Under the pieces are notes generated by a model. The model was not told where the DNA came from. It searched no databases and saw only the letters and a program-made list of their open reading frames with translations. From an uncultured Bacilli bacterium (GTDB lineage Bacteria > Bacillota_I > Bacilli_A > RF39 > UBA660), in contig CAKOQV010000048.1 in NCBI GenBank assembly GCA_934101345.1, positions 1 to 5,182 on the forward strand: 5,182 nt of DNA. Reading direction: 5' to 3'. Each line of letters begins with the position of its first letter. Positions within the stretch are counted from its first letter, which is position 1. This document shows positions 1-4,773 of the stretch, piece after piece. The position numbers were made by a program, and so were the translations under genes.

Positions 1-75
1 CGAGATAGCTCAGTTGGCTAGAGCATTCGGTTCATACCCGAAGGGTCGAGGGTTCGAATCCCCCTCTCGCTACCA
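1..75 (+). tRNA. Elongator tRNA-Met (anticodon CAT), 5' end cut by window edge
   Basis: The cloverleaf is readable. The D stem is GCTC/GAGC (8-11 with 21-24), the anticodon stem TTCGG/CCGAA (26-30 with 38-42) with CAT at 33-35, and the T loop TTCGAAT is at 53-59. The acceptor 3' strand TCTCGCT is at 65-71, followed by discriminator A72 and an encoded CCA at 73-75. The 3' strand predicts a 5' strand AGCGAGA, so two bases lie outside the window. The anticodon stem lacks the three G-C pairs of initiator tRNA, which points to the elongator form. The T stem GAGGG/CCCCC contains one A-C mismatch (49/63). A CAT anticodon could also be a lysidine-modified tRNA-Ile, but the stem and loop sequence is typical of tRNA-Met. 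Confidence 0.95.
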
Positions 76-86
76 AGAGGAATTCT

Positions 87-110
87 ACTCGAACTTTTAT
101 AGTTTCGAGT
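87..110 (+). repeat. Short inverted repeat downstream of tRNA-Met
   Basis: ACTCGAA at 87-93 pairs perfectly with TTCGAGT at 104-110 around a 10-nt loop, starting 12 nt after the tRNA CCA end. No T tract follows, so it is unlikely to terminate alone. It may be a 3' trailer hairpin or a pause site ahead of the terminator at 116-148. Confidence 0.45.
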
Positions 111-115
111 TTGAT

Positions 116-148
116 AAATAACTAATTCAGAAATGGATTAGTTATTTT
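116..148 (+). terminator. Intrinsic terminator of the tRNA transcript
   Basis: A stem of about 13 pairs joins 116-128 (AAATAACTAATTC) with 135-147 (GGATTAGTTATTT), including one T-G wobble, around the 6-nt loop AGAAAT. T145-T148 and further T-rich sequence follow. The apical part is nearly identical to the hairpin at 2559-2580. Confidence 0.7.
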
Positions 149-184
149 GTTGTTAAAAACTATCCTAGAAGAAAGGATGGTATT

Positions 185-457
185 ATGGTAAATATTATTA
201 AAGAAGAATTACCTATTGAAGAATCATTAAGAAAAAAATTAGAACTAATATGTGAGTTTGCAAAAACTACACCAACAATTATCAATGGAAACATAAGAAA
301 GATTGATAAAACTAATTTAACTTATATTGAGCCAAATAGAATTATTATAAAAAATAAAACTTTCTTAATATTTAATTATTCTAACGAAGTCTTTATTGAA
401 AATTTATCTAATAAAATCAAATTATCTGAATTAGAAGATTATTTAAAAACTATCTAA
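185..457 (+). CDS. Hypothetical protein, 90 aa, family not recognised
   Basis: The gene starts at ATG 185 behind AAAGGATGG (172-180) and ends at TAA 455-457. The protein is soluble, with no signal peptide or membrane segment. The N-terminal third (residues about 4-30) is charged and probably helical. Residues about 38-75 alternate hydrophobic and polar positions (NLTYIEP, RIIIKNKTFLIFNYSNEVFI), suggesting several beta strands, and a short acidic helix closes the C-terminus. No catalytic motif is visible and I do not recognise the family. No convincing promoter lies between the tRNA terminator and the gene, so it may depend on readthrough from the tRNA unit or a weak promoter. It is the first gene of the accessory-looking block between tRNA-Met and helD. 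The coding call rests on the open frame, ribosome site and plausible amino-acid composition. Confidence 0.6.
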   Translation: MVNIIKEELPIEESLRKKLELICEFAKTTPTIINGNIRKIDKTNLTYIEPNRIIIKNKTFLIFNYSNEVFIENLSNKIKLSELEDYLKTI

Positions 458-483
458 ATACTATTTATACCATAATCAGGGAA

Positions 484-511
484 TTGACAAATCTTAAAAA
501 AATGATATTAT
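484..511 (+). promoter_or_regulatory. Sigma-A type promoter for the leader ORF and chimeric gene
   Basis: A perfect -35 TTGACA (484-489) is followed after 16 bp by TATTAT (506-511), preceded by the extended -10 dinucleotide TG (503-504). Transcription should start near 518. The -10 region TGATATTAT closely matches that of the promoter at 1066 (TGATATCAT). Confidence 0.7.
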
Positions 512-556
512 ATATAACCAATGAAAGAGGTATTCTCTAGAAATGGAGGTACACCG

Positions 557-634
557 ATGATAAAAATCAAAGATAGAATTAAAATATATAATATTGATTT
601 TAATGAGGAGTCAGTAGTATTTAGACTTTACTAG
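557..634 (+). CDS. Candidate leader peptide, 25 aa, ending inside a terminator hairpin
   Basis: ATG 557 follows a consensus GGAGGT (545-550) with a 6-nt spacer, and the frame runs 25 codons to TAG 632-634. It begins MIKIKDRIKIYN and ends VVFRLY, basic at the start and acidic/hydrophobic later. The frame also opens upstream from ATG 521, but that is about 3 nt from the predicted transcript start and has no ribosome site, so 557 is preferred. Codons 17-23 form the left arm of the 605-650 terminator, and the last codon and stop lie in its right arm. A ribosome reaching the end would prevent the hairpin from forming. This is the layout of a translation-coupled attenuator. Alternatively the peptide is a small functional protein followed by its own terminator. 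No homologue is recalled. Confidence 0.55.
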   Translation: MIKIKDRIKIYNIDFNEESVVFRLY

Positions 635-656
635 ATACTATTGTCTCCTCTTTTTT
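605..656 (+). terminator. Long terminator/attenuator hairpin before the chimeric recombinase gene
   Basis: Positions 605-624 pair with 631-650 over 20 positions, with one T-T mismatch (611/644) and two G-T wobbles, closing a 6-nt loop (625-630). The base is GAGGAG/CTCCTC, followed directly by six T residues (651-656). The next gene starts 20 nt further on, with its ribosome site at 661-667. Expression of that gene from the 484 promoter therefore needs readthrough of a strong hairpin. Confidence 0.75.
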
Positions 657-676
657 AGTAAAAGGAGTTGAAGTAT

Positions 677-1063
677 ATGAAAGATGAAGAAAGAATATGT
701 GGTTTATATTTAAGAGTATCTACCGAAGATCAAGCTAAAGAAGGTTTTAGTTTACCAGAACAAAAAGAAAGATTAGAAGCACTTAATTTAAGAGTTAAAA
801 CTTTAAATGATACGATTAAGGAAAAGGATAATGAAATATCAATTTTAAAATCTAAAATACAAGATTTAAAAAATATGTTAGATTACTGGAAAGATAAATT
901 TAATAAATTAATATCTTTCTTACATGTTAAACTTCACAGTTGGTATGATAAAGATGATAAATACATTGATGTAGTTAATGAAATGTATGATGATAATATA
1001 TTAGATGATGATGACGTTGAAGAACTAGATTTAAGTAAAGAAAAAGATGATTTAGAACGTTAA
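677..1063 (+). pseudogene. Chimeric remnant: serine-recombinase N-terminus joined to Mob/relaxase-like C-terminus, 128 aa
   Basis: ATG 677 is chosen because AAAGGAG (661-667) sits 9 nt upstream; the in-frame TTG at 668 touches that site and is unlikely. Residues 7-35 match the start of large serine recombinases: the core YLRVSTEDQ contains the nucleophile Ser15, followed by EGFSLPEQKERLEA. After about residue 36 the recombinase stops abruptly, without the rest of the catalytic domain, the conserved arginines or the DNA-binding domains. Residues about 40-75 form a heptad-like coiled coil, and residues 68-115 (YWKDKFNKLISFL, WYDKDDKYIDVV, an acidic DDDD tail) resemble, from memory, the C-terminus of Pre/MobV-type plasmid mobilization proteins. 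The likely history is one in-frame deletion that removed most of the recombinase and most of mob, with a junction near 779-792. The frame is intact and has good translation signals, so a short protein may be made, but it cannot recombine DNA. The recombinase half is confident, the Mob half moderate. Confidence 0.7.
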
Positions 1064-1065
1064 AC

Positions 1066-1098
1066 TTGACAAAAATGGACTTATATGATATCATATAA
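1066..1098 (+). promoter_or_regulatory. Promoter with overlapping perfect 18-bp palindrome (candidate operator)
   Basis: The -35 TTGACA (1066-1071) and -10 TATCAT (1089-1094) are separated by 17 bp, with an extended TG at 1086-1087. It starts 2 nt after the chimeric gene's stop. Positions 1081-1098, TTATATGATATCATATAA, form a perfect palindrome covering the spacer end and the whole -10. A dimeric repressor bound here would block the promoter. The element is probably original to the 3' end of the lost mob gene and drives the 1121 gene. Confidence 0.65.
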
Positions 1099-1120
1099 GG
1101 CATTCAAAGGGGGTCTTTGT

Positions 1121-1681
1121 ATGATAATTACAAATAGAATAAATACACATTTTACTAATTTAATTGGTGATGAAAACTTTGCTAATGCTTATTTTTTAAA
1201 TAAATCAATAGATGATTTTAGTGTAGAAAGATTACATGGTCTTGAAAAAAAATATGATTCTGCAAGTAAAAAATACAATTTTGTAGCGCAATTATTATCA
1301 GTTTCCAAATTTGTTGGTATTGATAGCTTAATTAAAAAATCTGCATTAGGATTAGAGAAGGAACGCAAGAGATTATTTAGTGCTAAAAATGAGTTAGAAG
1401 TATTTGAATCTAATTTAGCTTACCTTATCCTATCAGAAAAAATTGCATTTCCAGATGAATTAGGATTTTCTAGTGAATATGTTAAAGAATTATTAACAAA
1501 TAAGAAAAAAGAAGTTGAAAATTCTACTGTTGAATATTCTTATAATGAATCAACTGGTAGAACATATGAAGTTATTAATGGTAAATATTATGCACTATCG
1601 CATACGCCTCGTGTAGTAACTGATAAGTTAAGACAAAATAGACAACAAGTAGTTGGTGAAAAATCACTAATAATAAGATAA
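1121..1681 (+). CDS. Hypothetical coiled-coil protein, 186 aa, family not recognised
   Basis: ATG 1121 is preferred over the in-frame ATG 1085, because AAAGGGGGT (1106-1114) lies just upstream of 1121 while 1085 falls between the -35 and -10 elements. The protein appears soluble and cytoplasmic. Residues about 34-130 are mostly charged, helical sequence with heptad-like spacing (SVERLHGLEKKYDSASKKY, KSALGLEKERKRLFSAKNELEVFESNL), suggesting a helical bundle or coiled coil. Residues about 135-160 (VEYSYNESTGRTYEVINGKYYAL) look like a small beta hairpin, and the C-terminus is basic. No enzymatic or DNA-binding motif is evident and I do not recognise it. It has its own promoter with a candidate operator, ends before a terminator at 1701-1744, and is followed by a membrane protein gene that may be reached by readthrough. 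It is probably cargo or a helper gene of the former mobile element. Confidence 0.7.
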   Translation: MIITNRINTHFTNLIGDENFANAYFLNKSIDDFSVERLHGLEKKYDSASKKYNFVAQLLSVSKFVGIDSLIKKSALGLEKERKRLFSAKNELEVFESNLAYLILSEKIAFPDELGFSSEYVKELLTNKKKEVENSTVEYSYNESTGRTYEVINGKYYALSHTPRVVTDKLRQNRQQVVGEKSLIIR

Positions 1682-1700
1682 TTATAAAAGAAATAAATAA

Positions 1701-1744
1701 GGGCTAGTAAAGATTAATTAATAAGAAATACTATGCTCTTTTTT
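1701..1744 (+). terminator. Terminator between the 1121 and 1765 genes
   Basis: GGGC-TAGTA (1701-1709) pairs with TACTA-T-GCTC (1729-1738), with one bulged T and one G-T wobble, around a long AT-rich loop that contains TTAATTAA. Six T residues follow (1739-1744). It ends 20 nt before the start of the 1765 gene, which has no clear promoter of its own, so the hairpin may attenuate rather than fully stop transcription. Confidence 0.6.
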
Positions 1745-1764
1745 GATGTAGGAGGAATTCTTAA

Positions 1765-2430
1765 ATGGAAAGTAAAATTGATGAATTAATTAAAAGTATA
1801 GATAGACTAAACTCGTTTTCGTGGGGAGATATAATAAGTTTAGTCGCTCTTATTGGTTCATGGATAACTATCTTTATTTTGCTTAAAGATAAGCATAATG
1901 AAAATAGACCATATTTACAAGTTACATTTGAATTAGTAAGATCTAATCTTACATGTGTAGTATTAAGAAATGTTGGAAAGGTGCCATTAGTTTTAACACA
2001 TATACATTATGATGAAGATTTTATAAATCAATTAGATGAAAGAGACAAAAAATACTTAAATGATAATACTGTAAATAACTTAACTATTTTCCCTGGCAAA
2101 GAATGGATTGTTTGCTTAGGAGTTATTGTTCCTGATATATTGAATAAGTTTGAATTGAAAAAACTTAAAGTTAATTATGAATACAAAAAATTAAATGGTA
2201 TTAAAACATTTAAAGAGAATACTGAAATAGATTTCGAACAATATTCTAGATTTTTAGTTTATATTTCTGAAATTGATGAATTAAAACAAGTTAATGAAAA
2301 AATAGAAAGAACATCTAAAAATATCGAAAAAAGACTAAAAAATATTGAAACTAGCATTGTTCAGTATCATAATATCGAAGATACATTTTTAAAAACAGTT
2401 GCTAATGGTTTTATAGAAAAAGATAAATAA
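1765..2430 (+). CDS. Single-pass membrane protein with soluble beta-rich domain and C-terminal coiled coil, 221 aa
   Basis: ATG 1765 follows a strong AGGAGG (1750-1755). After a short amphipathic N-terminus, residues about 22-40 (DIISLVALIGSWITIFILL) form one transmembrane helix. The next residues are positively charged (KDKHNENR), favouring a cytoplasmic location for the rest. Residues about 48-160 begin with RPYLQVTFE and include VVLRNVGKVPLVL, the pattern I associate with a widespread but uncharacterised membrane-anchored, immunoglobulin-like domain (RPY followed by a strand and an RNxGK.P turn). Residues about 168-200 form a coiled coil with Ile/Leu every third or fourth position (VNEKIERTSKNIEKRLKNIETSI), which could mediate oligomerisation. 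The specific function is unknown. Its place in an accessory block beside a mobile-element remnant would fit a cargo role such as host defence or surface sensing, but nothing in the sequence proves it. Confidence 0.72.
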   Translation: MESKIDELIKSIDRLNSFSWGDIISLVALIGSWITIFILLKDKHNENRPYLQVTFELVRSNLTCVVLRNVGKVPLVLTHIHYDEDFINQLDERDKKYLNDNTVNNLTIFPGKEWIVCLGVIVPDILNKFELKKLKVNYEYKKLNGIKTFKENTEIDFEQYSRFLVYISEIDELKQVNEKIERTSKNIEKRLKNIETSIVQYHNIEDTFLKTVANGFIEKDK

Positions 2431-2454
2431 TTTTATAAAGTAGATAAAAAAATG

Positions 2455-2482
2455 TTACAATAACAGTTTTCTATGTTATAAT
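2455..2482 (+). promoter_or_regulatory. Strong extended -10 promoter with no protein gene downstream
   Basis: TTACAA (2455-2460), a 16-bp spacer, then a perfect TATAAT (2477-2482) preceded by TG (2474-2475). The predicted start is near 2489. No protein gene with a ribosome site follows on this strand before the terminator at 2559-2586, so the promoter seems to serve a short RNA. Confidence 0.6.
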
Positions 2483-2488
2483 TATTTT

Positions 2489-2586
2489 AATGATTAGTTG
2501 TTATCAACTATTCCTAAGATTTCGGATATACTATTTATCCGTACCAATATTGTTTATTACTAATTCGGAAATGAATTAGTTTTTTT
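2489..2586 (+). ncRNA. Candidate small RNA (~98 nt), three hairpins ending in a terminator
   Basis: The interval between the promoter at 2455-2482 and a clean intrinsic terminator contains three perfect short stems. TAGTTG/CAACTA (2495-2500 with 2505-2510) closes a 4-nt loop. CGGATA/TATCCG (2523-2528 with 2536-2541) closes a 7-nt loop. ACTAATTC/GAATTAGT (2559-2566 with 2573-2580) is followed by T2580-T2586. It matches no RNA family I know (not tRNA, 6S, T-box or SRP). The unit lies between convergent genes, so it has no downstream gene to regulate in cis. A 29-codon frame, ATG 2490 to TAG 2577-2579, spans it and encodes a rather hydrophobic peptide, but it would be essentially leaderless with no ribosome site. 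A trans-acting RNA is favoured over a peptide. Confidence 0.45.
2559..2586 (+). terminator. Intrinsic terminator of the candidate small RNA
   Basis: An 8-bp perfect stem, ACTAATTC/GAATTAGT, with the 6-nt loop GGAAAT and a run of seven T residues (2580-2586). It closely resembles the tRNA-Met terminator: 20 of 22 positions match 121-142, and the two differing bases lie in or next to the loop. Confidence 0.75.
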
Positions 2587-2590
2587 ATTG

Positions 2591-2645
2591 CCTCTTAAGC
2601 CTGTAGTCTTAAGAGGAACAAGGAAGCCTTATGGTCTTCCTTGTT
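2591..2645. repeat. Two abutting perfect hairpins sharing an apical core
   Basis: Hairpin 1 pairs CCTCTTAAG (2591-2599) with CTTAAGAGG (2608-2616) around 8 nt. Hairpin 2 pairs AACAAGGAAG (2617-2626) with CTTCCTTGTT (2636-2645) around 9 nt. No base separates them. Both have an apical AAGCCT...GTCTT, while the lower stems differ completely yet remain perfectly paired. They lie between the convergent small-RNA unit and helD. Hairpin 2 is followed on the plus strand by a T-rich stretch, so termination is possible, but two adjacent hairpins exceed what that needs. Confidence 0.6.
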
Positions 2646-2659
2646 AAGTTTTGTTTATG

Positions 2660-2693
2660 CATTTAATAAAAGAAGAAGATATTTTATTCTTCT
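2660..2693 (-). terminator. Weak possible helD terminator overlapping its stop codon
   Basis: Read on the minus strand, AGAAGA (2693-2688) pairs with TCTTCT (2679-2674) around 8 nt and is followed by a T-rich stretch (TTCTTTTATT). The stem overlaps the last codons and stop of helD. It is short and AT-rich, so the hairpins at 2591-2645 may contribute to ending the helD transcript. Confidence 0.3.
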
Positions 2694-4684
2694 CCATTAT
2701 ATATAATTAGGTTATGTTGTGCTCTGGTACAAGCAACATAATATAAATATTTATCTTCTTTAGTATACTTATTATCTATATCATTATAGATAATTACTGA
2801 ATCAAATTCTAATCCTTTAGCGGTGTAAGAAGGAACTACTACTAAATCTCTTTTTATATGACCATAGCCTCCAAGTAACATAATATCAAAGTCATCTTTT
2901 AACATATTATATACTTCTTCTGCTTCTTTATCATCTTTAGTTATAATAGCTATACTCTTAGACATATCTTTTAGATAAGTTATATCTTTAACGAAATCTT
3001 CTTTCTTAACATTGTTTCTAAAGATTATATCATTAGATTTTTGATTTCTAATGGCTACTGATAAAGTTAATCCTAATATCTTATTGGTATAATCTATTAT
3101 CTTATCAGTAGAACGATATGTCTTAGTAAGAGTAATATACTTTGATCCTTCAAACATATTTGTTAATTCTTTTAATGATTCATATTTATAATAAGGGTTT
3201 ATTGTTTGATTAGAATCTCCCAGTATAGTGTAATTGGCTGTTTTAAATGTTTTCTTAATAATTAGATATTGCAATTTATTATAGTCTTGAGCCTCATCTA
3301 TTACAACTTGTTTTATTACATGGTTAGTGTTAAATCCTACTAATAGACTCTTTAAATACAAGAATATACAAGCATCTTCATAATATAAATAATTACCATC
3401 AATTTTATCTTTATATTTAGAATATTTGCTAATAAAGAAATTATTAAATATAGCTTTTAAATCTAATTTAATATTTAAATTTTCTTTCAATATCTTCTCA
3501 ATACTTCTTGCATATTTGGTATTACCAGCATAATTATTATAGGCTATCTTTTCACTCATTTCTTTTATTCTTTCAAATAAAGGGAAGTTACTATATTTAT
3601 AAGTTAACATTTTATTTAATTCTTCAGTACTAATATCAATAAAGCCATCAAACTCTAAATTTTTAGTAAAACTAATATTATTTAATATATCTTTTACATA
3701 ATCATCTAAATCTTTAATTATTTCATCTGATTGTTTATACTTAACTAAATCATAATTTATTACTTCTTTTTTATAATATCTAGATATAAAGTCTGTAAAA
3801 TTTTCAATATCTTTATATTCATTAATATTCTGACATAATAAGTCGTAGAAGGTCATATCATAAGTATTGTCTTCACCAAGTTCTGGTAAGACATTAGAAA
3901 TATACTCTGAAAATACTTTATTAGGAGTAAATACCACGACATTAGAGGATGTTAAGTTCGGTATTCTATATAATAAGAAGGCTATTCTATGTAGAGCTAC
4001 GCTTGTTTTACCAGAACCTGCAATACCTTCCACAATAAGATTTTTGTCTTCAGTATTTCTTATTACTTTGTTCTGCTCTTCTTGAATGGTATTAACAATA
4101 TTTTTCATTTTATCTGATGATTCTTCTGCAAGTACCTCTTGAAGAAGACTATCACTAATATTTAAATCGTTATCAAAAATATGTTTTAACTCAGCATTTT
4201 CAATTATATACTGTCTTTTTTTAGTTATTTCTCCTTTTATTATTCCACTTGGAGCTTTGTAACTAGCGGGTCCTGTTTCATAATCATAGAACATACTGCA
4301 TATTGGACTTCTCCAGTCGTGAACATAATAATTAAGTTTATCTTCAACATGGGTTATACCAATATAGATGTTTTCTTCCCCATCTTCATCTTTAAATCTA
4401 ATAGAACCAAAATATGGTTTATTTTGAATTCTAAATAATCTCTGAAGATAGTTTCCTTTACCTTGCATAATTGATACTTGAAGATCAGATTCTGCCATCA
4501 TACTGCGCATTTCAGTAGGATTCATTTCGGCATGTGAATCCCAAATAAACTTTTTAAACTCTAACACTTTGGAATCGTCATCAAATAGTTCTTGTCCTAA
4601 ATTAGAAATCTTCTTTCTAATTAAACTGACCGTCTTATTAAGATAATTTCTTTCTTTTTCAAATTCTTCTCTTTCAATTTTCAT
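2684..4684 (-). CDS. helD: HelD-family RNA polymerase recycling ATPase (UvrD/Rep-like), 666 aa
   Basis: Start ATG 4684 is preferred over an in-frame upstream TTG at 4708, because TAAGGAGGGA (4700-4691) is the obvious ribosome site. HelD proteins bind RNA polymerase, insert an N-terminal coiled coil into the secondary channel and use ATP to release stalled or post-termination polymerase from nucleic acid. Visible here are an N-terminal charged helical arm (about 1-60), the HelD signature region with YIGITH (107-112) and DWRSPI (123-128), and a Q-like motif TIQEEQNKVIR (199-209). Helicase motifs follow: Walker A GIAGSGKT (220-227), Walker B VVIDEAQD (460-467), motif III GDSNQTI (489-495), motif IV TKTYRST (520-526), motif V SYTAKGLEFDSVI (619-631) and motif VI VACTRAQ (650-656). 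The long helical insert between Walker A and B (about 285-455) matches the polymerase-clamping arm of the family. The protein is somewhat shorter than B. subtilis HelD (about 770 aa) but complete. Some relatives confer rifampicin tolerance; nothing here shows that directly. Confidence 0.93.
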   Translation of the reverse strand: MKIEREEFEKERNYLNKTVSLIRKKISNLGQELFDDDSKVLEFKKFIWDSHAEMNPTEMRSMMAESDLQVSIMQGKGNYLQRLFRIQNKPYFGSIRFKDEDGEENIYIGITHVEDKLNYYVHDWRSPICSMFYDYETGPASYKAPSGIIKGEITKKRQYIIENAELKHIFDNDLNISDSLLQEVLAEESSDKMKNIVNTIQEEQNKVIRNTEDKNLIVEGIAGSGKTSVALHRIAFLLYRIPNLTSSNVVVFTPNKVFSEYISNVLPELGEDNTYDMTFYDLLCQNINEYKDIENFTDFISRYYKKEVINYDLVKYKQSDEIIKDLDDYVKDILNNISFTKNLEFDGFIDISTEELNKMLTYKYSNFPLFERIKEMSEKIAYNNYAGNTKYARSIEKILKENLNIKLDLKAIFNNFFISKYSKYKDKIDGNYLYYEDACIFLYLKSLLVGFNTNHVIKQVVIDEAQDYNKLQYLIIKKTFKTANYTILGDSNQTINPYYKYESLKELTNMFEGSKYITLTKTYRSTDKIIDYTNKILGLTLSVAIRNQKSNDIIFRNNVKKEDFVKDITYLKDMSKSIAIITKDDKEAEEVYNMLKDDFDIMLLGGYGHIKRDLVVVPSYTAKGLEFDSVIIYNDIDNKYTKEDKYLYYVACTRAQHNLIIYNGEE

Positions 4685-4706
4685 AATATCTCCCTCCTTA
4701 CACGAC

Positions 4707-4733
4707 AAAAAACTACATTTTCATTGTAGTTTT
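4707..4733 (-). terminator. Terminator/attenuator in the helD leader
   Basis: On the minus strand AAAACTACA (4733-4725) pairs with TGTAGTTTT (4717-4709) around a 7-nt loop, and the T run covers 4712-4707. It lies between the helD promoter and its ribosome site, ending 22 nt before the start codon, so transcripts must read through it to express helD. Upstream ATTTTCAT (4749-4742, minus strand) is complementary to the loop and adjacent base ATGAAAAT (4724-4717), offering a possible competing structure. A perfect 10-bp palindrome ATCTTAAGAT (4734-4743) adjoins the stem. Confidence 0.6.
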
Positions 4734-4773
4734 ATCTTAAGATGAAAATAGTTACTTCGCAAATGTCTATTTC

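Noticed and set aside
53..80. tRNA-Met 3' end as an attachment site repeated at the far end of the accessory block
   Set aside because: The only similarity near 2541 or 2611 is TACCAA or AAGAGGAA, 6-8 bp, which is chance level. No proper repeat of the tRNA 3' end is found in the window.
668..676. TTG 668 as the start of the chimeric gene
   Set aside because: It abuts the ribosome site AAAGGAG (661-667), leaving no spacer; ATG 677 is correctly spaced.
1076..1100. oriT of a MobV-type element
   Set aside because: There is an inverted repeat, but the TGTGTTATA-type nick region expected for the pMV158 family is absent, and the promoter/operator reading explains the palindrome.
1085..1120. ATG 1085 as the start of the 186-aa protein gene
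   Set aside because: It lies between the -35 and -10 elements of the gene's own promoter and lacks a ribosome site; ATG 1121 has AAAGGGGGT upstream.
2489..2545. Degenerate tRNA (segment ends in GTACCA)
   Set aside because: No cloverleaf, no TTCGANT T loop and no D arm can be drawn; only the terminal bases look tRNA-like.
3867..4085. 72-codon plus-strand open frame
   Set aside because: It lies wholly inside helD on the opposite strand, across the Walker A coding region, with no ribosome site; it is a shadow of the real gene.
4685..4708. TTG 4708 as the helD start
   Set aside because: The codons would run through the T tract and the ribosome site itself; ATG 4684 has consensus spacing.
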